Source of the DNA: Phycisphaerae bacterium | Lineage (GTDB): Bacteria > Planctomycetota > Phycisphaerae > Sedimentisphaerales > Anaerohalosphaeraceae | Direction: 5' to 3' | NCBI GenBank assembly: GCA_014859965.1 | Contig: JACZKQ010000133.1 | Span: 1-63,731 of the forward strand | DNA: 63,731 bases | Shown here: in pieces, positions 26,138 through 33,775 of the stretch | Position numbering within the stretch: position 1 is the stretch's first letter | How the letters are laid out: the number at the start of each line of letters is the position of its first letter | The notes under the pieces: generated by a model | What the model saw: only the letters and a program-made list of their open reading frames with translations | The model's database searches: none | Told to the model about the DNA's origin: nothing | Program-made: the position numbers and the translations under genes

Positions 26138-26220
26138 GTTCCTTTTTCGTTCCCACGACGTTCCCGAAGAGCCTCAAAAACGTGAGTTGCACCTCGCTTT
26201 GCCGGGAACAAAAAGGGAAC
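26138..26220. repeat. GTTCC(C) sites at 11-bp spacing in opposed orientation
   Basis: GTTCC at 26138, GTTCCC at 26149 and GTTCCC at 26160 are spaced exactly 11 bp. The inverse GGGAAC occurs at 26204 and 26215, again 11 bp apart. The outer arms (26138-26154 and 26204-26220) are imperfect inverted repeats of 17 nt. One helical turn between sites suggests a regulator binding one face of the DNA, or origin-like iterons. The region separates the divergent STAND gene and the tubulin/E1 operon. Confidence 0.6.
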
Positions 26221-26233
26221 GCAAGGAGAATGT

Positions 26234-26282
26234 AAGTGCTTGCAAATAAAGCACTTGCACTCATTTTGCTCTGGTGTATGTT
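26234..26282 (+). promoter_or_regulatory. Inverted repeat and candidate promoter of the element operon
   Basis: AAGTGCTT (26234-26241) and AAGCACTT (26249-26256) form an 8-bp inverted repeat with a 7-nt gap. The right arm overlaps a candidate -35 TTGCAC (26255-26260), followed by 16 nt and TATGTT (26277-26282). The repeat could be an operator or an RNA hairpin for the downstream operon. The rest of 25974-26471 shows no gene. Confidence 0.45.
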
Positions 26283-26471
26283 ATAGGTAGTCGTTTGATG
26301 TTACGGCGATGAAATTCTTTGCGAAGGAACCAGAGATTATGAGCAGGTCGAGCGACAATCTTGACGCACAAGCGTTGGGCTCACGGCAACCAGCCCGACG
26401 GCACGCGATCAAAGTGCACGCAAAAAGGCCGGCTCGGACATAGGATAACGTCCGGAAAGGAGACAAAAGAA

Positions 26472-27059
26472 ATGCAGACCACGAAGAACAACGCCCAGGT
26501 ACAGCAGCAGATCGGGAGTCCTGCCCAGTGCCACACGAGCCCCACATTCCCTCCCCTCGAATGCTACCACAACGGGCAGCTAGTCATTTGTACGTTTGAC
26601 GAAGCCAGGGAGCGCATCAGACAGGCAACGCATTGGCAGGTCGTGCCTGCGGACATGTATGGATGGGACGTTGAAGATTTCAAAGGATGGAGCGATGTCT
26701 TAAAGATTGCGGGGAAGAAAGGTTTCCGATTGTCCTTCTATACGCACACCACCGACGGGGCGTATACGATCGACGAGGCGGAGCGAGATCTCAATGGCGG
26801 CAAAGAGCTGTTGCCAAACCTATTTCATGTATATGCAGCTCGCTTTAACCGTATTTTCAAAAACCCTGTCGATGGCCAAGCCTTGCGCGATCGCCGCCTG
26901 TGGCCCTTCTACTACCTCGATGTGCCTGATGGATCGGGGCTAAGAACAAGGCCGTCGTATCGGCTTAATCCTCGTTGGGATGTGTTTGTGGTGGCTTGCA
27001 TCGACCCGAATGCCAAATACGCCGGCCGGCCGCTGCCTTGGTCTCAGCTCATTGCTTAA
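26472..27059 (+). CDS. Hypothetical protein, 195 aa, first gene of the element operon
   Basis: No family is recognised. The protein is soluble, with motifs DMYGWDVEDFKGWSDVLKIA, FRLSFYTHTTDGAYTIDEAE and a Pro/Arg-rich end (RLNPRWDVFVVACIDPNAKY). GGAAAGGAGA precedes the ATG at 26472; an earlier in-frame start lacks a ribosome binding site. It is the first of a set of plus-strand genes that continue to 37.8 kb. The gap to the next start is 118 nt. Confidence 0.65.
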   Translation: MQTTKNNAQVQQQIGSPAQCHTSPTFPPLECYHNGQLVICTFDEARERIRQATHWQVVPADMYGWDVEDFKGWSDVLKIAGKKGFRLSFYTHTTDGAYTIDEAERDLNGGKELLPNLFHVYAARFNRIFKNPVDGQALRDRRLWPFYYLDVPDGSGLRTRPSYRLNPRWDVFVVACIDPNAKYAGRPLPWSQLIA

Positions 27060-27177
27060 GCTCAAGGTAACCCAGTAGCTGTCGTCGCGCGACTATACGG
27101 GAAGTAGCATGTTATCTCCGTAAGTGATGCGAGTGTCCGGCAATGGAAAACATAGCAGAGAACAAAGAAGCAAGGTT

Positions 27178-28257
27178 ATGAACATGTCGCAGAACCCAAT
27201 AACGAACGCTACCACGCCACCGCCGCCGACGGTATCCTGGCCCAACGCCCTCCAGAAGATCGAGGACACCACCATCGTTTCCGACGAGGCCGGCCTGGAT
27301 GATCTGCGGTATGCCGGCGGCAAACGCATCAGCATCGGCGACAGGACGTTCGAACTCGCCGAGAACGCATGGGAGACACTTGCCGGATACAGACTTCTCC
27401 CTCCGAACCTTCTCCCGCAGCTCGGTAGAGGCCTCGGCGGCATGGTGCTCAAGTGCATCACAGATTGTGATCGCAGATCCAAAAACGCTCCCGACCGCCT
27501 CCGCCTTTTCTCGAATGGAAAGAGCCGTATCCTGGCGATCGCGCCGGCCGACATGGTTTACCTGAGCAATGCCGAGACTGTTCAGGCCGTCAAGGAGGCC
27601 ATGCCAGCCGGGATTTCATCTGAGAATCTATTTGTGAGTCTTACGCTTATCCCAACGGCATTCGAACTGCAATGCTACACGGAGCAGATTTCGGTGGCGC
27701 CACGGGTAGGCGACATTCTTTGCGGAGGCATTACCATCCGCCATTCGCAGGCAGGCGTGATACCGACGGCGGTACTTGGCTACATCTATTGGCTGGTGTG
27801 CAAGAACGGCATGACGCAGCGCGTATGCGTCGGCGGCAAGCCCGCCAGAACCAAACGTTGCAAGGCAAATAACTCCAAGGTTCCTATGCTGGATGCCGTT
27901 CTTACCCAGGTTAGCCAGGCCTGGCAACAGCTCGAGAATCGCCTGGCCGGCATTAAGGAACTAGCCGAGCACAGGCTCGAGTACTATGGCTTGCCGGAGG
28001 CTCTCAGAAGGCGATGGTCCATCAATCGGGCGACCGCCGACGAAATCGCCGCCGCCATGCACAATGACGAACTCGGCCGGCCCGAACACTTGACCGAATA
28101 CGACCTGGTCAACGCCCTGTCCCGCGTCGCCACGCATAATAGTACCCTCGCCGCACGTTACCGCTGGCACCTTTCCATGGCGGCAGGCATGTTTGCCCAG
28201 AGGCGCGTCCACCAGTGCCCCACTTGCGGCAGTTGGTACAACGAGACGGCAAATTAG
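27178..28257 (+). CDS. DUF932-like phage/plasmid protein, about 359 aa
   Basis: The order of features (a SISIGDRTFELAENAWETLAGYRLLPPN-like N-terminus, described here without the full run; a central VGDILCGGITIRHSQAG; and a helical C-terminal half) fits the DUF932 family of phage and plasmid proteins, whose function is unknown. The C-terminus ends with CPTCGSWY, a zinc-knuckle-like tail. The start is uncertain between ATG at 27178 and 27184, both after a weak AGG. It lies in the element operon between two unknown genes. The family call rests on recollection of the domain layout. Confidence 0.55.
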   Translation: MNMSQNPITNATTPPPPTVSWPNALQKIEDTTIVSDEAGLDDLRYAGGKRISIGDRTFELAENAWETLAGYRLLPPNLLPQLGRGLGGMVLKCITDCDRRSKNAPDRLRLFSNGKSRILAIAPADMVYLSNAETVQAVKEAMPAGISSENLFVSLTLIPTAFELQCYTEQISVAPRVGDILCGGITIRHSQAGVIPTAVLGYIYWLVCKNGMTQRVCVGGKPARTKRCKANNSKVPMLDAVLTQVSQAWQQLENRLAGIKELAEHRLEYYGLPEALRRRWSINRATADEIAAAMHNDELGRPEHLTEYDLVNALSRVATHNSTLAARYRWHLSMAAGMFAQRRVHQCPTCGSWYNETAN

Positions 28258-28392
28258 GCGCAAGCGATCTGTCATTTACAAATCGCTCAGTGATAACTCA
28301 AGCTCCAAGAAAGTGTGCTCTACTGTAGGTGCGATCGGTCTCCGGGCAGCGGGGACCTGGCAGGCATGAAAAACCTGTAATGGAGAAAGGCA

Positions 28393-28788
28393 ATGGCACG
28401 ACAGAAGAAAGACTTCATCACCATCACCGAACCGCCGCCCCTAAAACGCAGCAAACTCTACCCCGGCCGCATCCTGGCCATTACCCAGGAAAAGAAAGCC
28501 AAACTGATCCGAATTAGACTCGAAAACCTCGATCCTGTCCAGCTCGGCCGTATACACACGGCCCAGCTTTCCTTGGCGGTGTGGCCGGGGAATCGAACCA
28601 GCCAGTTCTTCGCCGCCGCCGGCATCGATACTACCCAACCCGGCGAAAAGATCTCTATCGATGATTGCATCGGGGAGACCGTCGGCATGCGGTTTACGGC
28701 GGAGGAGGACACCGTGGTTACGTTCGAGCCGTTCCAGAACAAACGTCCGCACAGCCACAACGATTCCCAGAAGGAGCAGGGGGACTAA
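28393..28788 (+). CDS. Hypothetical protein, 131 aa
   Basis: The sequence is beta-rich (ILAITQEKKAKLIRIRLEN, TAQLSLAVWPGN, GMRFTAEEDTVVTFEPFQ) with a basic N-terminus and a charged C-terminal tail. An OB-fold or a similar small beta-barrel is possible. I considered a ubiquitin-like partner for the E1-like enzyme downstream, but the fold pattern and the lack of a terminal Gly-Gly argue against it. GAGAAAGG precedes the ATG. It sits in the element operon 30-40 nt before a small membrane protein gene. Confidence 0.6.
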   Translation: MARQKKDFITITEPPPLKRSKLYPGRILAITQEKKAKLIRIRLENLDPVQLGRIHTAQLSLAVWPGNRTSQFFAAAGIDTTQPGEKISIDDCIGETVGMRFTAEEDTVVTFEPFQNKRPHSHNDSQKEQGD

Positions 28789-28818
28789 TCGCTGGGATTG
28801 ATTTCCATATAGAAGGGA

Positions 28819-29001
28819 ATGCTCGTGAAAATGTACGACAACAGCAACCGCCGCGAAATCGTTTTCAAATCACTGCTGCGGGGTTCCCGAACCGCTCTTC
28901 TCGTCGGCGCCGTCATCTTCGTCCTCGTGCTGATCATGCGGCTCATTCTCCCCTTTGTCGTATGGTTGCTGTCCGGATTTTTGACCGCTTTCGGTTCATA
29001 G
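28819..29001 (+). CDS. Small single-pass or hairpin membrane protein, about 60 aa
   Basis: One long hydrophobic stretch (ALLVGAVIFVLVLIMRLILP and onward, residues about 26-56) follows a basic N-terminus, which predicts an inner-membrane protein with the N-terminus in the cytoplasm. The start could be ATG 28819, GTG 28825 or ATG 28831; AAGGGA fits GTG 28825 best. It is the first of three small membrane proteins in this operon and is followed after 11 nt by the zinc-ribbon gene. Confidence 0.6.
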   Translation: MLVKMYDNSNRREIVFKSLLRGSRTALLVGAVIFVLVLIMRLILPFVVWLLSGFLTAFGS

Positions 29002-29012
29002 GAGACTTGATC

Positions 29013-29480
29013 ATGGCTAAGAATAGCTTTTCCCTTGATGACGAAGACAGGATTGACACCGTCATCTACAACGATCGTGGCCAGGAGGAATTACGTGTTG
29101 GGTTTCGCACACGAACAGAGAGGGATGATGACGGCAACGATGTAGACATCGAAGAGGCTGAGAATATCGAGACCGCCGATGGCTCCGTCTGGAATTCCAC
29201 ACTCCCTCGCGTACTCGGGAAAGACGGTTTGCTTAGAGTCTGTGATGATTGCGTAGCTCAATCACGCGGATTTTGGGGGCTGCTTTTCGGCCGCACACGG
29301 CCGCGGATGCGGTATGCGCTTGCGGCCAACATTCGCCGATGCAACTGCGGCAAGAACATCTGCTCACGCCATCTGAGGATTAGCCACATCGACAATCATG
29401 TCCGCTGCCGCTCGTGCCACCGGTGGCACTGGCTGCTGCACCGAGTTTTAATCCCCATCTTCTTCCGCAAGGCCCATTAG
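29013..29480 (+). CDS. Zinc-ribbon protein, 155 aa
   Basis: An acidic N-terminal half (SLDDEDRIDTVIYNDRG, DDDGNDVDIEEAENIE) is followed by a cysteine-rich region: CDDC, then CNCGKNIC, then a CRSCHRWHW motif, suggesting two or three zinc sites like a treble-clef or RING-like ribbon. The last residues (LLHRVLIPIFF) are hydrophobic and may touch the membrane. The frame is open upstream, but GGAG nine bases before ATG 29013 sets the start. In a cluster with an E1-like enzyme a RING-like ribbon is worth noting; that link is only an inference. Confidence 0.65.
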   Translation: MAKNSFSLDDEDRIDTVIYNDRGQEELRVGFRTRTERDDDGNDVDIEEAENIETADGSVWNSTLPRVLGKDGLLRVCDDCVAQSRGFWGLLFGRTRPRMRYALAANIRRCNCGKNICSRHLRISHIDNHVRCRSCHRWHWLLHRVLIPIFFRKAH

Positions 29481-29490
29481 AGGTTTTTGG

Positions 29491-31608
29491 ATGGATCAAT
29501 ATTCAGCACAACTTGAGCGAGCGATCCGGCAATACGTTTTGGATTGGCGGCATCCGGACGAGTTTAAGGGAACTATGCGAAGGCTGGAGCGAGGGACCCT
29601 TTCACCAAGGCAAGCTCGGCGGCGGCTCAAGAAGATCCAGCCCTGGATTGAACAACAAATCCGTGATGGTAATTACCTGCCCATGCCCGCCAGCATAGAG
29701 GATCTTGCGCTGGACATCAAGCCTTTCGATGTGGAACTGGGACATCTCTCGGAGCGTCCAGAAGTTCCGTTCGGCATCCGCTTATATGATGGCACACATC
29801 ATATCCTGATTGCCGGCAAGCCCGGCGCCGGCAAGACAGTGGCACTGAAGGTCTATATGTCGCGGGTCGTTGCGTGGAACGAGACCCACCCTGGGGATCC
29901 TGTCCAATTCATAGTCCTTGATTTCAAACCGGACCTGCCCAACCCCGAGAAGATAATGGGCGACAACTGCGTTCATCTCTCCGTCCATCACCCCGACATA
30001 TTCCGCTTCGCAATCAACGGCCCGCCGGGAGTCCCCCCGCGTGCATGGTCGGCCATGAGTTCGCTCATTCTCGCCAGCCGCTTGGGACTTGTTATCTCTC
30101 GCTCCGTATTGGCAACTGTGTACGACTGGCTCATGGGTGTCCTCAATCCCAATCCTTCCCCGGACAAACCGCTTGTCACACCGAGCCTGCGCCTTATCCT
30201 TAGTGTCCTGACACACAGTCCCATCGACTGTTGGGGCGCGAAGACCGACTATGTCAGGACGCTTATCCAGCAGCTTCATGCCCTGCTGCAGGATGCAGGG
30301 GATTCTATTGCCGCCGAACGCGGCATGGAGGTCAATGAGGATATTCTGAACAAGGGCAAGCACCTCGTCCTCGATATCTCCGACTACAACCCGCCCTACC
30401 TGCGATACATTCTCACGGATCTCATTCTCATGCAGATCCTGCTCTATCGTATTCACAACCACCTCAAGACAAGCCGCACACGAATCTGTGTGGTCATCGA
30501 CGAAGCTGACTTCTTTGCCCAGCAGTCGGCTCAAATGGCCTACCCGGATGGCCTGTCTCCGATCATGATGTGGGCCCGGCTTGCCCGAGAGTACGGAATC
30601 CAATTCGTCATTTCTGTGAGCGCACCGCAGAACCTGGCGCCCTATCTGCTGACAGGAGCGACCTATCTGCTGGCCTTCAACACTGTGGACGGCGAGTCCA
30701 TGTGGCATCTCAAGAACACACTCAGTCTGGAGCGGGGAACCGAACGGCTCTTCCCCCGGCTCAAGGCGGGCCAGTGCATCTATCGTGAAGCACAGGGCCC
30801 CTATCCTTTCCCGATGCTGGCCCAAATGGATTTCATCGAGCCGGACCATTCGTCAAAGAGCAAGCCCTATGATGCCATCCCGTTCCGGCTGGCCCGAGAC
30901 CTTGATGATCTGCCCGAGGTACAGAAGGCACTTCAGGAGCGGATCGCGGAACAAAAGAAGACGACACTCCGGCAAACGCAACGGCGCCAGCAGCATACAC
31001 TGACCGACAACGAGCGTACCTTCCTCGACCGCCTATCTATGAATGAATCAGACCCCGTTCACGTCCACATGGGCAAACTGTCACCGGCTACCCAGAAGAA
31101 CATTCTCAAGAGGCTGGAAAGCCTGGAACTCATTAAGACTCAGCAGGTCCGAACGAGTCGTTCCCCAATACGGTTCGCCGGCCTCACTGATAAGGCGTGG
31201 GACCATGTCAACAAGCCTGTGCCAAAACACCGACTCCGTGGCGATCCCGCACACACCTGCATCACCCGCATCAAGCAGCGCTACGACCTCGATCATGGCG
31301 CAGAGGAATCCACGTGCGAAGCCCAGGTCCCGGGCTCTTCCGGCTTCACGGATGTCCTCAGCGGCCGCAATGGCAAATATTATTGTACCGAGATCGTGAT
31401 CAGCTGTTTCACCAATGTCGTATCACACGCACGGTCCTGTTTCCTGGAATCCAACACCATTCACATGCTCACCTTTGTGACCTGCCTCAAGTCTGACCAT
31501 GACAAGATCCGCGACGCCATCTGTGCAGATACCGAGCTCATGTTCTTCCTCAACCGCATCGACTTCATGACGGTCGATGAACTTCTTAGGGAGGTCTACA
31601 AGAAATGA
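29491..31608 (+). CDS. HerA/FtsK-type ATPase with C-terminal winged helix, 705 aa
   Basis: Residues 1-95 are helical. The ATPase core has Walker A AGKPGAGKT (about 109-117), Walker B RICVVIDEAD (about 332-341) and a sensor-like FVISVSAP, as in DUF87/HerA and VirD4/TraG-type pumps that move DNA or protein. A winged helix follows (LSPATQKNILKRLESLELI, about residues 530-550). The C-terminal 110 residues contain GFTDVLSGRNGKYYCTEIVI, faintly like a PD-(D/E)xK core but without the Lys. The stop overlaps the next start (ATGA, 31605-31608), so translation is coupled. It is probably the motor of the element operon; its substrate is unknown. Confidence 0.8.
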   Translation: MDQYSAQLERAIRQYVLDWRHPDEFKGTMRRLERGTLSPRQARRRLKKIQPWIEQQIRDGNYLPMPASIEDLALDIKPFDVELGHLSERPEVPFGIRLYDGTHHILIAGKPGAGKTVALKVYMSRVVAWNETHPGDPVQFIVLDFKPDLPNPEKIMGDNCVHLSVHHPDIFRFAINGPPGVPPRAWSAMSSLILASRLGLVISRSVLATVYDWLMGVLNPNPSPDKPLVTPSLRLILSVLTHSPIDCWGAKTDYVRTLIQQLHALLQDAGDSIAAERGMEVNEDILNKGKHLVLDISDYNPPYLRYILTDLILMQILLYRIHNHLKTSRTRICVVIDEADFFAQQSAQMAYPDGLSPIMMWARLAREYGIQFVISVSAPQNLAPYLLTGATYLLAFNTVDGESMWHLKNTLSLERGTERLFPRLKAGQCIYREAQGPYPFPMLAQMDFIEPDHSSKSKPYDAIPFRLARDLDDLPEVQKALQERIAEQKKTTLRQTQRRQQHTLTDNERTFLDRLSMNESDPVHVHMGKLSPATQKNILKRLESLELIKTQQVRTSRSPIRFAGLTDKAWDHVNKPVPKHRLRGDPAHTCITRIKQRYDLDHGAEESTCEAQVPGSSGFTDVLSGRNGKYYCTEIVISCFTNVVSHARSCFLESNTIHMLTFVTCLKSDHDKIRDAICADTELMFFLNRIDFMTVDELLREVYKK

Positions 31609-31814
31609 AAGCAATCATGATCGTTGTCTTACTCGTCATCACGTGCGCCGTCATCAACTACATGCGTGCCGGCCACTACTCCGGTCCCCTGCCGCAGGTG
31701 CTGCCGTTTCTGGGCGGCGACAAGATCAGCTTCCACGACCTTAGCGGGCTCGTCTGCATCGGGATCGCAATATGGGGATTGACACGCCTCTTCCGCAACC
31801 ATGACGAAGACTGA
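31605..31814 (+). CDS. Small two-pass membrane protein, 69 aa
   Basis: Two hydrophobic segments (IMIVVLLVITCAVINYM and LSGLVCIGIAIWGLTRLF) flank a short Gly/Pro loop. The start overlaps the ATPase stop by 4 bp and has GGGAGGT in front, and its end abuts the next membrane protein. Together with the neighbouring small protein it may anchor the ATPase or the vWA/FHA protein at the membrane. No family was recognised. Confidence 0.65.
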   Translation: MKAIMIVVLLVITCAVINYMRAGHYSGPLPQVLPFLGGDKISFHDLSGLVCIGIAIWGLTRLFRNHDED

Positions 31815-31839
31815 AAACGCTTTTTTGGAGGGCCCTGCT

Positions 31840-32109
31840 ATGGCTAAACGTCAAATCGAACCTGAAACGAAGCAACCTGAAAATGAACCGCAGTCCCAGC
31901 CGCAACTCCAGCTGCGTCTCAATTGGATTCTCGTGCTGCTTGCACTGGCGGGAGTGTACTACCTGCTGACCCATGTCCAGGTCTCGTTACCCTGGGACCG
32001 CGTGATGGATTTCCTGGATGTGCAGGACCGTGAGCGATATTCCAAGCTCGGCATTTTTTGTGTGGTTTTGACAGCATTTGTCGCACTGACACGAATCCTG
32101 CGCAAGTGA
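31840..32109 (+). CDS. Small two-pass membrane protein, 89 aa
   Basis: A hydrophilic Gln/Glu/Pro-rich N-terminus (KQPENEPQSQPQLQL) is followed by two membrane segments (WILVLLALAGVYYLL and LGIFCVVLTAFVALT) around an amphipathic loop. The ATG at 31840 is preserved by TTGGAGG upstream; an in-frame ATG at 31801 lacks a ribosome binding site and would overlap the previous gene. The topology resembles the 31605-31814 product, with an aromatic loop between segments. Function is unknown. Confidence 0.6.
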   Translation: MAKRQIEPETKQPENEPQSQPQLQLRLNWILVLLALAGVYYLLTHVQVSLPWDRVMDFLDVQDRERYSKLGIFCVVLTAFVALTRILRK

Positions 32110-32229
32110 AGGCCGCATCCAAATGCAATCGTCACGTTGGTCGAAAATCATCGTGATGTAAATCGCCGGAACTCTATAAGAGGTAAAATCAAAGTAACTG
32201 GAAACTACTTAATTGTGAAAGGGTTGATC

Positions 32230-33630
32230 ATGAAAAAGATTGTATTCCTGCTGCTTTTCGTGCTGACGGTCGGCATCAGCAGCGCCGTAACTGAGCCGTT
32301 GGCTGTCACGGTAATCATCGACACTTCGTGGAGCACTGAGCATACGTCAATCGACGATTCGCGATCGTTGGCTCGACAGGTATTCACCGGCCTAAGACCT
32401 GGCGACTACATGGAAATTTTGACAGCCGAGTCAGGCAAACCCAAGCTACACTATGCATTGCCGATCCGGGCCAATCAACAGCAAGAACTAAAAGAGCTGA
32501 ACCCTGTATTGGCTCGGATCAGCTGGAGTTTTTTGGCCGATGCTAAGATTGCCCCTGCCCTGGAAATGGCCTGTACTCGGCTTGCAAAGCAGGAGTGCAC
32601 GCATGCCGCTGTAATCATCTTCAGCGACGGCAAACTTTCTGATAGTGATGCCCAGGAAGTGATAACGCTCGCTGCGAAGTACAAGGCTAAAGGCTGGCAG
32701 TTCTGGCTGACCGGAACCTCTGCAACCAACCGCAAACTCCTCGTCGCAGCGCATCGCGGGCTATTCAATTTCTCCCTGATCAGCGAGGCCAGTCCGATCG
32801 ATTGGCTCAAGCGGCCTGAGCCAGAGAAGAGGGAGGAAACCGAAAGCCCCAAGCCCAGCCTGCCGGCAGTTCAACAGGTACCTATGGAAGCCGAAATGAA
32901 ATCTTCCATGTCCGTCGAGACGTCTATAGACCACAAGGTGCAGATGGAGCGGAGTACCACGATCAAGCCGGCTATCCTCCCGCTGCCAAAGCCGGTCACC
33001 GAGCCCAATGCGGTGAGTGCAGCGCCGGTGATCAAGGAGCCTGCGCAGCCCAAAATCGCTCTTCCACCTGTTGCAAAGGAACCTGTCAAGCCGAAAGTCG
33101 CGCCCGCGCCGCCCAAGCCTCAGAAACCTCGGCGCAGCTGGAGCTGGCTCTGGTGGACACTCGGAGTGCTTGCCTTACTTGCCGCAGTCTTCGGCCTGCT
33201 GAAGGCGTGGGGTATAAGGAATGCCCGAAGCTGGAGCGCTGCTGTCAGGGAGCGGCTCCGCAAGACCAAATCTGATAAGGGCATTTTGATGGCCCGCGCC
33301 AACGGCAGGACGCAGCGCCTCGGTCCAGTCACGCGCTTCCATGCTGCCCATATCGGCCGCGGCGCCGGCAACACGATCCAAATCACCGACGCGGGCGTCG
33401 CCGACAAGCATGCGCGCATCTACCGCAAGGGCGCCGACATCATGCTGCAGAACCTTGCAGGCAAACCCATCAAGGTCAACGGCATCGAACTCAAACAGAA
33501 ACGCACACGGCTGGTATTGCCCTCCACGATCGAATTGGGAGAAAGCGCCAAGGTGACACTGGAACTGCAACTGCCGCCGAGGCCGGCCAAAGAGGTGGAC
33601 AATGAAAAGTCAGAAGAAGAAAAAGCCTGA
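32230..33630 (+). CDS. Membrane protein with vWA domain, TM segment and cytoplasmic FHA domain
   Basis: The 466-aa protein begins with a signal sequence (MKKIVFLLLFVLTVGISSA). A von Willebrand A domain follows with MIDAS residues DTSWS (from residue 31) and IIFSDGKLSD. Next come a Pro/Lys-rich linker, one membrane span (WSWLWWTLGVLALLAAVFGL, about 302-322) and a C-terminal FHA domain (about 360-440; IGRGAGNTIQITDAGVADKH), which binds phosphothreonine peptides. It therefore links an extracytoplasmic adhesion-like domain to phospho-dependent signalling inside. No kinase gene was seen in the operon. ATG 32230 is preferred because it directly begins the signal peptide; an upstream in-frame start would add 31 unlikely residues. 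Confidence 0.85.
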   Translation: MKKIVFLLLFVLTVGISSAVTEPLAVTVIIDTSWSTEHTSIDDSRSLARQVFTGLRPGDYMEILTAESGKPKLHYALPIRANQQQELKELNPVLARISWSFLADAKIAPALEMACTRLAKQECTHAAVIIFSDGKLSDSDAQEVITLAAKYKAKGWQFWLTGTSATNRKLLVAAHRGLFNFSLISEASPIDWLKRPEPEKREETESPKPSLPAVQQVPMEAEMKSSMSVETSIDHKVQMERSTTIKPAILPLPKPVTEPNAVSAAPVIKEPAQPKIALPPVAKEPVKPKVAPAPPKPQKPRRSWSWLWWTLGVLALLAAVFGLLKAWGIRNARSWSAAVRERLRKTKSDKGILMARANGRTQRLGPVTRFHAAHIGRGAGNTIQITDAGVADKHARIYRKGADIMLQNLAGKPIKVNGIELKQKRTRLVLPSTIELGESAKVTLELQLPPRPAKEVDNEKSEEEKA

Positions 33631-33775
33631 TTGGGCGAACGACACTTGTGTCGCCATGGACGCGATTTCCCGGGCGATCCAGACCTCGGCACGTATTACT
33701 CGCAATCACCGCGGCGCCATTGTCCTTGACTTCTCCCGACAGGCCCTTCCCAAAACAAGAGAGGTGAGATCATGA
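33602..33775 (+). CDS. 57-aa basic protein coupled to the tubulin-like gene
   Basis: This short gene overlaps the end of the vWA/FHA gene by 29 nt and the start of the tubulin-like gene by 4 nt (ATGA at 33772). The product starts MKSQKKKKPDWAND and ends with ITRNHRGAIVLDFSRQAL. The tubulin-like protein has a similar stretch near its N-terminus (LDHNHRSVVLDYSAKEI), so the two may share a short binding motif. The double overlap and the motif argue that it is translated. No family is known to me. Confidence 0.6.
   Translation: MKSQKKKKPDWANDTCVAMDAISRAIQTSARITRNHRGAIVLDFSRQALPKTREVRS

Noticed and set aside
28393-28788. Ubiquitin-like (beta-grasp) partner for the E1-like enzyme
   Set aside because: Strand pattern and lack of a C-terminal Gly-Gly do not support it.
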